A stretch of 12,718 bases of DNA from DASPKW01 sp038244055 (GTDB taxonomy: Bacteria; Planctomycetota; Phycisphaerae; Tepidisphaerales; Tepidisphaeraceae). The notes below the pieces were generated by a model. That model had not been told where the DNA came from. It saw nothing but the letters and a program-made list of their open reading frames with translations, and ran no database searches. The stretch spans positions 1 through 12,718 of the forward strand of contig JBBRTW010000186.1 in assembly GCA_038244055.1 (NCBI GenBank). Reading direction: 5' to 3'. Positions 1-6,917 of the stretch are shown here, one piece after another (the first letter of the stretch is position 1; the number at the start of each line of letters is the position of its first letter). A program made the position numbers and the translations under genes.

Positions 1-1775
1 GGATGTTCCGCCTTTGCCGATGCCTGAGTTTGGATCTCGGATCGATCTGTTGTCGATCGGCCGTTGCCTGCTGTTGGCTTCGGCTGGTGCCGCTTCTTGA
101 GCATGTGATACGCCATCCAAGGCGTGATGGTGAATGCAACCAGCATCGACATGATCATGGTGACAGGCACATTCAGCGCCATGGGCCGCATGTATGGCCC
201 CATCATGCCGGTAATGAAAAACATCGGGAGGAATGAGACGATGACCGCAAGCGTCGCGGTGATCAGTGGTGGGCGGATCTCGGCGACAGCCTCCAGGACG
301 ATCCCGCGAGTGGCCTTTTTCCGCATTGCAAAATGCCTGGAGATGTTCTCCACATCGACGATCGGATCGTCCACCAGGAGACCCAATGAGAGGATCAGCG
401 CAAATAGCGTCACGCGGTTGATGGAGAAGCCCAACAGCAGGTTGACCGCCAACGTCAAACCGAAGACAACCGGGACCGCGACGGCGACAATGAGTGCCTC
501 GCGCCAGCCAAGTCCGATCGTCAGCAGCAACACCACGATCGCGATCGCGACCGCCAGGCCCTCGACCAGTTCATTGACTTTCTCATCGGCGGTCAACCCG
601 TAGTTGCGAGTGATGACCAACTGCATGTCGGAAGGCACAACCGTCTTCATCAGCTCGCCGGCCTGCTTGAGCACCTCATCGGCCACTCGGACCGCATTCG
701 TGCCTTTCTTCTTGGCAACAGCGATGGTCACGGCGGATTGGGAAGGCACCTGATCGGAGCGAACAGCCGGTTCTCCTCCTTTTGCTGGGGAGAGAGTCGT
801 GCGCAGTTCTGTTGAAGTGCCAGTCGTGTCTGCGCGTCCCGCATCGCCGATGAGTGTACCGGTGAACCCCTCGCGCTGGGTAAACCCTCGTGCCGGCCCC
901 CAACCGTGACGAACGTAACTGGCAACTTCCTCGGGGCCATCTTTGACATCGGAGACATCTTTGAGGAAGACGGGCCGGCCATCGGAAACACCGATCACCA
1001 GTTCATTGAGCTGGCGAGCGCTTGCAAACGCACCGCCCGTTTCAACCTGCACGAGCTTATCGTTGTTGCGGAAGTCGCCGGCGATCTGGCGGACGTTGGC
1101 CCCGCGGATTGCCTGTTCGATTTCCACAGGCGACGCGCCGTACGCCGTCATCCGGTCCGCATCCATGTACACTTGAACCACGCGAGGCCGCCCTCCCACC
1201 ACGTAGGATCGCGAAACGTCGTTGATGCCGGCCAGACGCTGGCTGATCTCCTCGCCCACGCGCCGAAGCGTCATGTCATCGGCCGAAGGGCTGGTAAGCG
1301 TGAGCGTAACAGCCGGCACATCGTCAATCTCGACGGGCTTGACCACCCACCCGGCGACGCCGGGCGGAATGATGTCCATGTGTTCGTCGATTTTCTTGCG
1401 GAGCTTCACCAGGCTCCGCTCCCGGTCTTCGCCAACGTAGAAGCGGACGGTAATAATCGCCTGATCCTGCTTCGACATCGAGTAGACATACTCAACGCCG
1501 TCAATCTGGTAGAGGAGTTTCTCCAGCGGCGTGGTGACGAGTTGCTCGACCTCGGCCGAGGAATGGCCGGGAAAAGTCACCATCACATCCGCAAGCGGCA
1601 CGATGATCTGTGGGTCTTCCTCGCGCGGCGTGATGAATAATGCCACGATTCCAACCACCGACGCCAAAATGATCAGTACCAGTGCGAGATTCGATTCCAG
1701 GAAAACTTTAACAATGCTGTTCGTAAAATGGTGTTCTGGAATCTTGGGATGGACCGGATCGGGTGAAGTCGACAT
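1..1775 (-). CDS. RND efflux permease (HAE1/AcrB-like), C-terminal part outside the window
   Basis: Inner-membrane proton-driven RND permease that would work with the adaptor encoded just upstream. I read 591 codons from an ATG at 1775 to the left edge; RND permeases are usually about 1,000-1,100 residues, so roughly half is visible. Seen: cytoplasmic N-terminus, TM1 about residues 29-49, the porter region with FPGHSSAEVEQLV (68-80) and PLEKLLYQIDGVEYVYS (83-99), then TM helices from about 405. The membrane motif LSLGLLVDDPIVDVEN (462-477) keeps the two adjacent Asp (469, 470) of the RND proton relay. It has P-I-V-D-V where AcrB has A-I-V-V-V. Residues about 292-346 form a long low-complexity insertion rich in Gly, Thr and Ser between GPEEVASY and SAVTIAVAKKKGTNAV, longer than I expect for the family. 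The start lies 3 nt after the adaptor stop, so the two are surely co-transcribed. Substrate is not deducible; the rhodanese/thioredoxin neighbours hint at thiol or sulfur stress. Confidence 0.93.
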   Translation of the reverse strand, partial: MSTSPDPVHPKIPEHHFTNSIVKVFLESNLALVLIILASVVGIVALFITPREEDPQIIVPLADVMVTFPGHSSAEVEQLVTTPLEKLLYQIDGVEYVYSMSKQDQAIITVRFYVGEDRERSLVKLRKKIDEHMDIIPPGVAGWVVKPVEIDDVPAVTLTLTSPSADDMTLRRVGEEISQRLAGINDVSRSYVVGGRPRVVQVYMDADRMTAYGASPVEIEQAIRGANVRQIAGDFRNNDKLVQVETGGAFASARQLNELVIGVSDGRPVFLKDVSDVKDGPEEVASYVRHGWGPARGFTQREGFTGTLIGDAGRADTTGTSTELRTTLSPAKGGEPAVRSDQVPSQSAVTIAVAKKKGTNAVRVADEVLKQAGELMKTVVPSDMQLVITRNYGLTADEKVNELVEGLAVAIAIVVLLLTIGLGWREALIVAVAVPVVFGLTLAVNLLLGFSINRVTLFALILSLGLLVDDPIVDVENISRHFAMRKKATRGIVLEAVAEIRPPLITATLAVIVSFLPMFFITGMMGPYMRPMALNVPVTMIMSMLVAFTITPWMAYHMLKKRHQPKPTAGNGRSTTDRSEIQTQASAKAEH

Positions 1776-1778
1776 GGC

Positions 1779-2888
1779 CTAATCTTCCTTCCCGGCGGTT
1801 GCTGGCAATACCAAAACTTTTTCACCCGCGGCTAAGCCCGAGAGAATTTCATATTGGCCGTCGATTGTGCGCCCGGCTCGAACGGCGCGCCGCCGAATGA
1901 GATTGCCCTCAAAGACATCGACCAATTCGAGCTGCCCCACCTTGCGCACCGCTGAAACCGGAACGACCAGGATCTCTTCATCTTCCAGAGGGATCAGAAT
2001 GCGCCCGAACATGCCAGTGTACATATCGGGCGGACAAGGACCGGTGACTTTGACGCCGAATGTTCGGCTGGCGGATTGGGCCTCGGGGACTATTTCGCTG
2101 ATCTGACCCATGCAGACCTTGTTCAGCACATCCACCCGTACGCCGATCTCCTGACCCACTTTGAGCCGATGTGCCAGCGACTCGCGCACCGAAGCGACAA
2201 GCTGCATTCGATTGGGGTCGTAGAGCGTGGCCATCAATTGCCCCGGCAGAACGATGTCGCCAGCATCCACCTTCTTGTCGACGATTACTCCCTCGATCGG
2301 CGCCCTGATCGTGGCGTAGTCCAGCATCGACTGCGTTTCCTTCACCGATTCCTGCGCCCGCCGAAGCTCCGCATTGGCATTCTTGAGAGCGGCTATGGCG
2401 CGGTCGTATTCGGCCTGTGTCGCCACGTCCACCTTGAGCATCTTGCTAAAGCGCTCCTCATCGGTCTTCGCTTTGACTTGAGTGGCCTGCACGCTTTCCA
2501 CCGTCGCATTGGCTTGCTGGAGACGAGCTTTGAGATCCGTATCGTCCAGCTTGGCCAGAATATCGCCCTTATTCACGCGCTGGCCGGCTTTGAGATTCAC
2601 TTCCAACACGCGCGCGGTGATGCGGGATGCGATGGCCGTCTCATGAACCGCGCGGATCGAACCCACCGCAGACTCAACCACCGGCAGTCGCACCATTCGG
2701 GCGGCGATGATCGTTGTCCCTTTCGGCATCGCCTGTGTCGTCGCTGAAGCGCCAGCATGCGTTTGAATCTTGGGGCTGAACCGCCCGGCAAGCCACAGCA
2801 TCAATACGATGACTATCGCGATGAACAGAAGTGCAACGGCAATGGGTTTGATCCAGCCAACAACGGTTGAAGAGAGGGTGCGACTCAT
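1779..2888 (-). CDS. RND efflux periplasmic adaptor (membrane fusion protein)
   Basis: HlyD/AcrA-type adaptor of 369 residues, bridging the RND permease to an outer-membrane channel. Seen in order: an N-terminal membrane anchor (about 14-35, very hydrophobic, no lipobox Cys, so a TM anchor and not a lipoprotein); first lipoyl half-motif with SRITARVLEVNLKAGQRVNK (88-107) and GDILAKLDDTDL; an alpha-hairpin (about 118-188) rich in Gln, Ala, Lys and Glu; second lipoyl half DYATIRAPIEGVIVDKKVDA (190-209); a beta-barrel region (about 225-305) and a membrane-proximal domain ending with AGEKVLVLP. The length is normal for the family. ATG at 2888; the ribosome site is weak. It lies 67 nt after the rhodanese gene and 3 nt before the permease. 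No outer-membrane channel gene is visible, so the channel is beyond the left edge or encoded elsewhere. Confidence 0.93.
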   Translation of the reverse strand: MSRTLSSTVVGWIKPIAVALLFIAIVIVLMLWLAGRFSPKIQTHAGASATTQAMPKGTTIIAARMVRLPVVESAVGSIRAVHETAIASRITARVLEVNLKAGQRVNKGDILAKLDDTDLKARLQQANATVESVQATQVKAKTDEERFSKMLKVDVATQAEYDRAIAALKNANAELRRAQESVKETQSMLDYATIRAPIEGVIVDKKVDAGDIVLPGQLMATLYDPNRMQLVASVRESLAHRLKVGQEIGVRVDVLNKVCMGQISEIVPEAQSASRTFGVKVTGPCPPDMYTGMFGRILIPLEDEEILVVPVSAVRKVGQLELVDVFEGNLIRRRAVRAGRTIDGQYEILSGLAAGEKVLVLPATAGKED

Positions 2889-2955
2889 GAAAATGCCTGG
2901 TTCGAAAAGAGAACCGTCGCTTGGAGAACGTGGTAAGCAATCGTACCTGGATTTG

Positions 2956-3540
2956 TCACGTCTGGTTACGTCGTATGGAGCACGCGCCCAGCGGACAGGC
3001 TCCGCCGCCGCTAACGATCAAGGTGATCCAGATCGCCACCGCGGCGAAGTTAAACGCAGGATGGACTAGCCATCCGAGCGCAAGGCTCGTTAGTACACCG
3101 AATAATCCCAATCTGCGAACCCACCGGCCCGATATACCATCGCCCTCGCCGTCTTTCGCTACCGACTGTTCAACGGGCAGACCCGCGTGCATCCACGCAA
3201 GAGTTCCGCCTTCAATGTTCACGATATTCGTCAATCCCTGTTGAATTAGGCGTTCGCAAGCAGTACGCGAGCGACTGCCGGACCGGCAGATCACGAATAT
3301 CGGATCTTCGGCGGGTGATTTTCGCTTTTCCTTGACGACGTCGGCGTTGAGTTGATGCAACGGAACAAGCTGCGCGCCGCGGGCGTGGCCGCCGCGGTAC
3401 TCTTGCGGTGAACGCACATCGAAAAGGTCGAATGGGCGGTCGGGTTTACCCGATAGTAATTTAAACGCTTCTTCAGGAGTGATCGAATTCAGCATTATTA
3501 ACTTTCGTTGGTCCAGTTGGCCGCGCTTCAGACTGATCAT
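2956..3540 (-). CDS. Rhodanese-like sulfurtransferase with YgaP-type membrane tail
   Basis: Membrane-anchored rhodanese of 194 residues with the same architecture as E. coli YgaP. One rhodanese domain (about 17-125) carries the active-site loop CRSGSR, nucleophile Cys85, plus the FDLFDVRSPQEYRGGHARGA (37-56) and NIVNIEGGTLAW signatures. Two C-terminal TM helices (about 144-160 and 163-179) follow, ending in SGGGACPLGAC, a Cys-Pro motif typical of the DUF2892/YgaP membrane unit. Role: transfer of sulfane sulfur from thiosulfate or persulfides to thiols, at the cytoplasmic face of the membrane. The ATG at 3540 overlaps the stop of the preceding gene as ATGA, pointing to translational coupling. 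A second ATG at 3495 (MLNSITPEEA) has a better purine-rich ribosome site (GAAAG) and begins right at the rhodanese fold, so it may be the true start. The function call is secure; the physiological substrate is not. Confidence 0.9.
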   Translation of the reverse strand: MISLKRGQLDQRKLIMLNSITPEEAFKLLSGKPDRPFDLFDVRSPQEYRGGHARGAQLVPLHQLNADVVKEKRKSPAEDPIFVICRSGSRSRTACERLIQQGLTNIVNIEGGTLAWMHAGLPVEQSVAKDGEGDGISGRWVRRLGLFGVLTSLALGWLVHPAFNFAAVAIWITLIVSGGGACPLGACSIRRNQT

Positions 3541-3749
3541 TGGGGCATATTCGAGCAGTTACGGTGTTGCAGGCCGGCTTTCTCCAGTATCCAGATCATC
3601 GGGCACCAGTTCGTGAAGCCTGATTGGAGTAGATTCAGGCCGACGAACCCGGTCAGCAATATCCACCAGGGGCTGAGGAAATGGGCCAAGACGAGGCTCA
3701 GGAGGATGAACGATCCAGCAATCAGCCGCAGTGCGCATTCAATGCTCAT
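3537..3749 (-). CDS. DUF2892 (YgaP-like) small membrane protein
   Basis: A 70-residue protein with two hydrophobic helices (about 5-23 and 27-45), then a conserved segment LNLLQSGFTNWCPM and a short polar tail. This is the DUF2892/YgaP transmembrane-domain signature; in this family the Cys-Pro pair follows the second helix. Such proteins are commonly found beside rhodanese genes. The next gene carries the same kind of unit fused to a rhodanese, so the operon holds two copies, one free and one fused. The ATG at 3749 is preceded by GGAG with a 6-nt spacer, a good ribosome site. Its stop overlaps the rhodanese start by 4 nt (ATGA). The biochemical role of the family is unknown; a membrane scaffold or partner for the sulfurtransferase is an inference. 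Confidence 0.88.
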   Translation of the reverse strand: MSIECALRLIAGSFILLSLVLAHFLSPWWILLTGFVGLNLLQSGFTNWCPMIWILEKAGLQHRNCSNMPQ

Positions 3750-3819
3750 AGGTGTCTCCAGGTTTGGACTTCTCCACCGTTCGATCCGCGAGCGGCCGTT
3801 TGGTTACACAACGCAATCG

Positions 3820-4338
3820 TCAATTTCGCTGTTTGAGGAATGCCAACAGTGAATCTCTGGACATGAAATTCGCGCGGCGGAGCACGTTGCCGCCGACATC
3901 CACAACGACAACCGCAGGAATTGCGTTGATCCCGTAACGTTGGGCCACAGGGGCCATGTTCACGCTATCGACGTCGGCAAACACCGGAATGAAGCCGTCG
4001 GTAATTGCGCGCCCCACCTCTGGGTCAGGCCAGACATCATGCTTCATGACCTGGCACGGCGGGCACCATGCGGCGCTGAAGTCGATCAACACCGGCTTCC
4101 CGGTCTTCCGGGCTTCGGTAAGCGCCGCTTCAAAGTCGCCACGCCACGCGATGTTGTCGGCCGGGGCGGAGACCCCCGAAACGCGGTAGAAGATCCCTTT
4201 GACCATTGGCCACTGGAGCGCGACCAACGCGACGATGGTCAGCAGCCAGAGAACTTTATAACCATGTCGCCGAACGACGGTTGCCCGAGGCGACGCCGGT
4301 GGCGCGGCCGCGCCAGAGTCCAATCTCTCACTATTCAT
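3820..4338 (-). CDS. Membrane-anchored thioredoxin-fold protein (CPPC)
   Basis: 172 residues: a polar N-terminus, a TM anchor (about 28-43), a linker, and a thioredoxin fold (about 63-170). The active site is SAAWCPPC (Cys92, Cys95) and the cis-Pro follows in YGINAIPAVVVVD (Pro141). Topology places the thioredoxin domain on the periplasmic side, resembling the DsbD C-terminal / Thioredoxin_7 group of reductants. Likely role: reduction of periplasmic disulfides or persulfides. The reading frame stays open upstream to an ATG at 4434, but I chose the ATG at 4338 because GGAGAGG lies 6 nt before it and nothing comparable precedes the longer start. It is the first gene after the 373-bp leader, with the DUF2892 gene 70 nt downstream, so it probably heads the thioredoxin-rhodanese-RND transcription unit. 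Confidence 0.9.
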   Translation of the reverse strand: MNSERLDSGAAAPPASPRATVVRRHGYKVLWLLTIVALVALQWPMVKGIFYRVSGVSAPADNIAWRGDFEAALTEARKTGKPVLIDFSAAWCPPCQVMKHDVWPDPEVGRAITDGFIPVFADVDSVNMAPVAQRYGINAIPAVVVVDVGGNVLRRANFMSRDSLLAFLKQRN

Positions 4339-4711
4339 ATATGACCTCTCCAGAGGATTCGACCAAGTTGTCATCGTTCGGTGCATCAAACGCGGCGGGG
4401 ATCCCCGCCTTGCAACGCGATTGATCAAATTCAAAAATGGGAATTATTTATTTCAGCGGATCTCGATCAGGGCGTTGCTGATTGCAGTCGCGTTTAATCG
4501 ACCTGCCTGGCCATCTCGATCAAATCAGAGATTTGCGGGTTTACAATGCGATACAAAGGAGGTTCGACCCACCTGATTGCGAACGCCGGCGACCCGCCAG
4601 GGAGCAAGATGCCGTTTGTAAGTTGACTGCGAGTGAAGTTATGTGTTGTGATTTCGCTCCAGCTTCTTTCGAGGAACGTGTACAGGTTGAACGGGGGTCT
4701 GCCATGGTGGC
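4339..4711. other. Intergenic leader between anti-sigma and thioredoxin genes
   Basis: About 370 bp without a convincing gene. The stretch around 4428-4455 is AT-rich against a GC-rich background, which would suit a minus-strand promoter for the thioredoxin-rhodanese-RND unit, but I cannot point to a good -35/-10 pair. It contains the 16-bp palindrome described separately. A plus-strand AAAGGAGG at 4555-4562 looks like a strong ribosome site but has no start codon at a usable distance. Confidence 0.5.
4394..4409. repeat. Perfect 16-bp palindrome GGCGGGGATCCCCGCC
   Basis: The sequence GGCGGGGATCCCCGCC equals its own reverse complement. It lies 56 nt upstream of the thioredoxin start, in the 5' leader of that unit. 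It could be a dyad operator for a dimeric regulator, or an RNA hairpin (6-bp stem, GATC loop). No U-run follows on either strand, so it is not a standard intrinsic terminator. Confidence 0.6.
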
Positions 4712-4966
4712 CTAACTTTCAGGATACAACTCCAGCCACTTGGCCCGCAAGCACTCGCGGAGTTTTTGATTCAACTTGGCTGAGACGGAATAGGGTTCAC
4801 CATCCCGATAAAGCGTGATCGTGTTGCGAATGTTGTCCACTATGATCTGGCACGGATTACAACCCGCCAAGTGCTCCTCAAATGCCGTGCAAAACCCTGG
4901 CTCCAGCTCGCCGTCCACATACGCATTCATCGCTTGCAATAGTTCGTCGCAGGTCATGGTTTTCAT
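4712..4966 (-). CDS. Soluble zinc-finger anti-sigma factor (zf-HC2/ZAS type)
   Basis: 84 residues beginning MKTMTCDELLQAMNAYVDGE, with ligands Cys6, His32, Cys36 and Cys39 (HLAGCNPC), the C...H-x3-C-x2-C pattern of zinc-binding anti-sigma domains. Extra cysteines lie at 26 and 72. There is no transmembrane segment, unlike the anti-sigma factor at 6396-6872, so this one should be cytoplasmic, like RsrA-type redox-sensing anti-sigma factors. It follows its cognate sigma gene by 73 nt. A longer in-frame start at 5101 would put 45 residues over the 3' end of the sigma gene, and those residues do not resemble the family, so I start at the ATG at 4966; an ATG at 4957 is equally possible. That it binds the neighbouring sigma factor is inferred from pairing; thiol-oxidation sensing is suggested by the cysteines and the thioredoxin gene downstream. 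Confidence 0.87.
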   Translation of the reverse strand: MKTMTCDELLQAMNAYVDGELEPGFCTAFEEHLAGCNPCQIIVDNIRNTITLYRDGEPYSVSAKLNQKLRECLRAKWLELYPES

Positions 4967-5039
4967 TCCATCTTTGCTCGCACTTACCCCATTTGATGCG
5001 CGAGGCAGCCGAAAAGTTACAAATGCTTTTCCGCACCAG

Positions 5040-5735
5040 TCATGGATGGCTCCCTGCCTCTTCTTTGCCATGATCGTGCGGTGCCACTCGGGTGGACTCA
5101 TCTCCGAAAAACCGCGTAAGCTTCTCCCGTAACATCAGCCGCGCTCGCAGTAACCGAACTTTCACGTTTGAAAGCGAAATGTCCAGCGCATCGGCCGTTT
5201 CCTCAACTGAGAGCCCCTCCACGTCGCGCAGGACGAAGACCATGCGGTACTTCTCCCCCAGCTCCCCCAAGGCACCTGCAAGCAGTTGCTGCACCTCGTT
5301 TCGTTGTGCCACCTGCATGGGTTCGTTCTTCCACGGGGCGATGAACTGCGGGTGGGGCAGCGGCTCATTGTCGTCCACTTCCGCCGAATCCCAGGGCTGC
5401 GATTTCATCGTGCGACGCTTGCGCAGCACCTTCAGGGCGAAATTTGTCGCGATGCGCACCAGCCATGTACGAAAACTTGACTGTTCCTTAAACTCACGCA
5501 GGTGCTGAATCACGCTCAGGAACGTGTCTTGCACGACCTCCTCAGCATCCGCTGGATTTTGCACGATCCGCATAGCCAACCCATACATGCCGCGTTCATG
5601 CTTCATCACAAGCTGCTCTAACCCGTCGTAATCGCCGGCCTTGGCACGGGCCACCAGCGGGTAATCGGGGTCTTGAGCAGACAGCAAGCTGTCGGCACCG
5701 TGGGTTTGGCTCAATTTGATGGTGTCTATCGGCAT
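5040..5735 (-). CDS. ECF-type RNA polymerase sigma factor
   Basis: 231 residues. Region 2 spans about residues 35-108, with NPADAEEVVQDTFLSVIQHL (60-79) and FRTWLVRIATNFALKVLRKR (88-107), the core-binding and -10 recognition helices. Region 4 spans about 150-205, with LGELGEKYRMVFVLRDVEGL (156-175) and SVEETADALDISLSNVKVRL (176-195), the -35 recognition helix-turn-helix. There are no regions 1.1 or 3, as expected for group 4. The acidic linker carries several Pro and Trp. A C-terminal tail (about 212-231) is His- and Glu-rich and could be poorly ordered. ATG at 5735, no strong ribosome site. Its partner anti-sigma gene lies directly downstream; the metal-sensor module lies 106 nt upstream, so it may be co-transcribed with or activated by that module. 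Confidence 0.93.
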   Translation of the reverse strand: MPIDTIKLSQTHGADSLLSAQDPDYPLVARAKAGDYDGLEQLVMKHERGMYGLAMRIVQNPADAEEVVQDTFLSVIQHLREFKEQSSFRTWLVRIATNFALKVLRKRRTMKSQPWDSAEVDDNEPLPHPQFIAPWKNEPMQVAQRNEVQQLLAGALGELGEKYRMVFVLRDVEGLSVEETADALDISLSNVKVRLLRARLMLREKLTRFFGDESTRVAPHDHGKEEAGSHP

Positions 5736-5841
5736 AGGACGCGGATCTGCGAGAATCGTTGTCGCGGAGAAGCAGACAGAGTATCAGGTACCGTCGAAAT
5801 CGCAGGCGTGTGGCGCTTGCCGACGTGGTCACTAGCTGTGG

Positions 5842-6399
5842 TCAATCGGGAGGCCCACGATGCGGACCGGGTCCCCTTCCACCCATTCCACGACCGCCCG
5901 CGGGCGCTTGGTCGCCTTGGGTCGGCTGCGTGGTCGAACCGTATTTCAAAACTCCTCTGCACCGGCCGTGGCCTTGGAAGCCCTGGGCACACAGGCCCAT
6001 CAATCGCTTCTGCTGATCGGCGGTCAGGTGATGTCGAACGCGGAGGACGTATTGCGTGACGCGCCGCTCGAGGCGGTGCTCGATCTCGTTGACCAGGTCC
6101 ACCTGATCGAGAATCTGCTGGTCACCGGCGGTTGAAGACTCCAGAAGCGCCGCCAGTGCCTGGCGCGCCCTGAGCAACTCGGCCATCAGCCCGCTCGATT
6201 CGTCCGCGAATCTCGGATCATCTTGCTCAATCTCGGCTCGCTGCGCGGGCGATATGCCGAGCCAAATCAGCGCTGGGTTTTCCACGGTTGCCTTCGCGGC
6301 GTCGTTACTGCCGGCCGGCTTGGCCAGCACTGTGGTCAAGAATGTGAGGCTACCCGCCGCCAGGCACAACAGGAACGTGGTTAGTAATTTGCGTCTCAT
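5842..6399 (-). CDS. Periplasmic heavy-metal sensor (CnrX/Spy-like)
   Basis: 185 residues: a signal peptide (Arg/Lys start, hydrophobic core about 7-24, AKP-type cleavage near 26), then an all-helical domain (about 45-148) with ISPAQRAEIEQ near its start and the HHLTADQQKRLMGLC motif (123-137), matching the LTxxQ pattern of the CpxP/Spy/CnrX heavy-metal-resistance family. Candidate metal or redox ligands are His123, His124, Cys137, His144 and Cys147. The last 25 residues are rich in Gly, Arg, Pro and His and look disordered. ATG at 6399 overlaps the anti-sigma stop as ATGA, with GGAGGA 6 nt upstream, an excellent ribosome site. In the cnr system the periplasmic sensor CnrX works with a membrane anti-sigma and an ECF sigma; the same trio is encoded here in the order sigma, anti-sigma, sensor. 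The metal is unknown. Confidence 0.82.
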   Translation of the reverse strand: MRRKLLTTFLLCLAAGSLTFLTTVLAKPAGSNDAAKATVENPALIWLGISPAQRAEIEQDDPRFADESSGLMAELLRARQALAALLESSTAGDQQILDQVDLVNEIEHRLERRVTQYVLRVRHHLTADQQKRLMGLCAQGFQGHGRCRGVLKYGSTTQPTQGDQAPAGGRGMGGRGPGPHRGPPD

Positions 6400-6872
6400 C
6401 GCTGGTCCTCCATGTCAGTCGAATCGGGTCCAACCAGCAGCAGGTCTGTCAGGTCGGCGGCGGTGACGTGGCCGATCTCCTCCAAATAGAGTGCGGCCGC
6501 TGCCTGATCATCAGCGACTCGCGCGACCGGTTGTGGAGATCGATCCCAGGTCATCCGCCCGGCGAGGTGTCCGATGCCCATCGCAACCGCGATGGAGGCC
6601 GCGATCCGCGCTGCCCTCCATGGAAATTGCAAGCGCCGGGGCATTCGAAGCCGGTGGGATTCGTCGATCGCCCGGACGACCCGCTCGGATAGGTCGACTT
6701 GCGGCAGCGTGAGTTCCCAGGTCCCGAGCTGATCCCAGACGCCGGCCGACTCCTCGTAGCGGGCGCGACAGTCCGCGCAGGCCAGCAGATGCGCCTCGCA
6801 CTCCCGGCTTTGCGGAGCGGCGAGGTGGCCGGCGGCCAGTTCGATCAGTTCGATGTCGGAAAGATGATTCAC
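6396..6872 (-). CDS. Membrane-anchored zinc-finger anti-sigma factor
   Basis: 158 residues. The N-terminal cytoplasmic anti-sigma domain has HLLACADC (His28, Cys32, Cys35), with His3 or Cys25 as the possible fourth ligand. A basic stretch precedes a single weak TM segment (about 87-105, AARIAASIAVAMGIGHLAG). The periplasmic tail (about 106-158) holds an amphipathic segment AAALYLEEIGHVTAADLTDL that could contact the sensor encoded next. The start codon is GTG at 6872: GGAG lies 5 nt upstream, while the nearby ATG at 6874 is immediately closed by TGA. It starts 45 nt after the sigma gene and overlaps the sensor gene by 4 nt (ATGA). Inferred role: hold the sigma factor at the membrane until the periplasmic sensor signals. 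Confidence 0.88.
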   Translation of the reverse strand: MNHLSDIELIELAAGHLAAPQSRECEAHLLACADCRARYEESAGVWDQLGTWELTLPQVDLSERVVRAIDESHRLRMPRRLQFPWRAARIAASIAVAMGIGHLAGRMTWDRSPQPVARVADDQAAAALYLEEIGHVTAADLTDLLLVGPDSTDMEDQR

Positions 6873-6917
6873 ATGGACTCCATCGGTTGAACGAGGCGGA
6901 ATCGGAATCTCCTGCGG

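Noticed and set aside
124..1640. Several plus-strand open frames, the largest 906-1640 (244 codons)
   Set aside because: They lie antisense to the RND permease, whose minus-strand translation shows unmistakable family motifs throughout.
2076..2747. Plus-strand frame of 223 codons
   Set aside because: Antisense shadow of the RND adaptor; His/Arg-rich composition, no family resemblance.
4535..4563. TACAAT followed by AAAGGAGG on the plus strand, like a promoter and ribosome site
   Set aside because: The two are only 7 nt apart and no ATG, GTG or TTG lies at a usable distance after the purine box.
4482..4715. Plus-strand frame of 77 codons in the leader region
   Set aside because: No ribosome site, no recognisable motif, runs into the convergent anti-sigma gene; its last 25 codons look vaguely protein-like but that is not enough.
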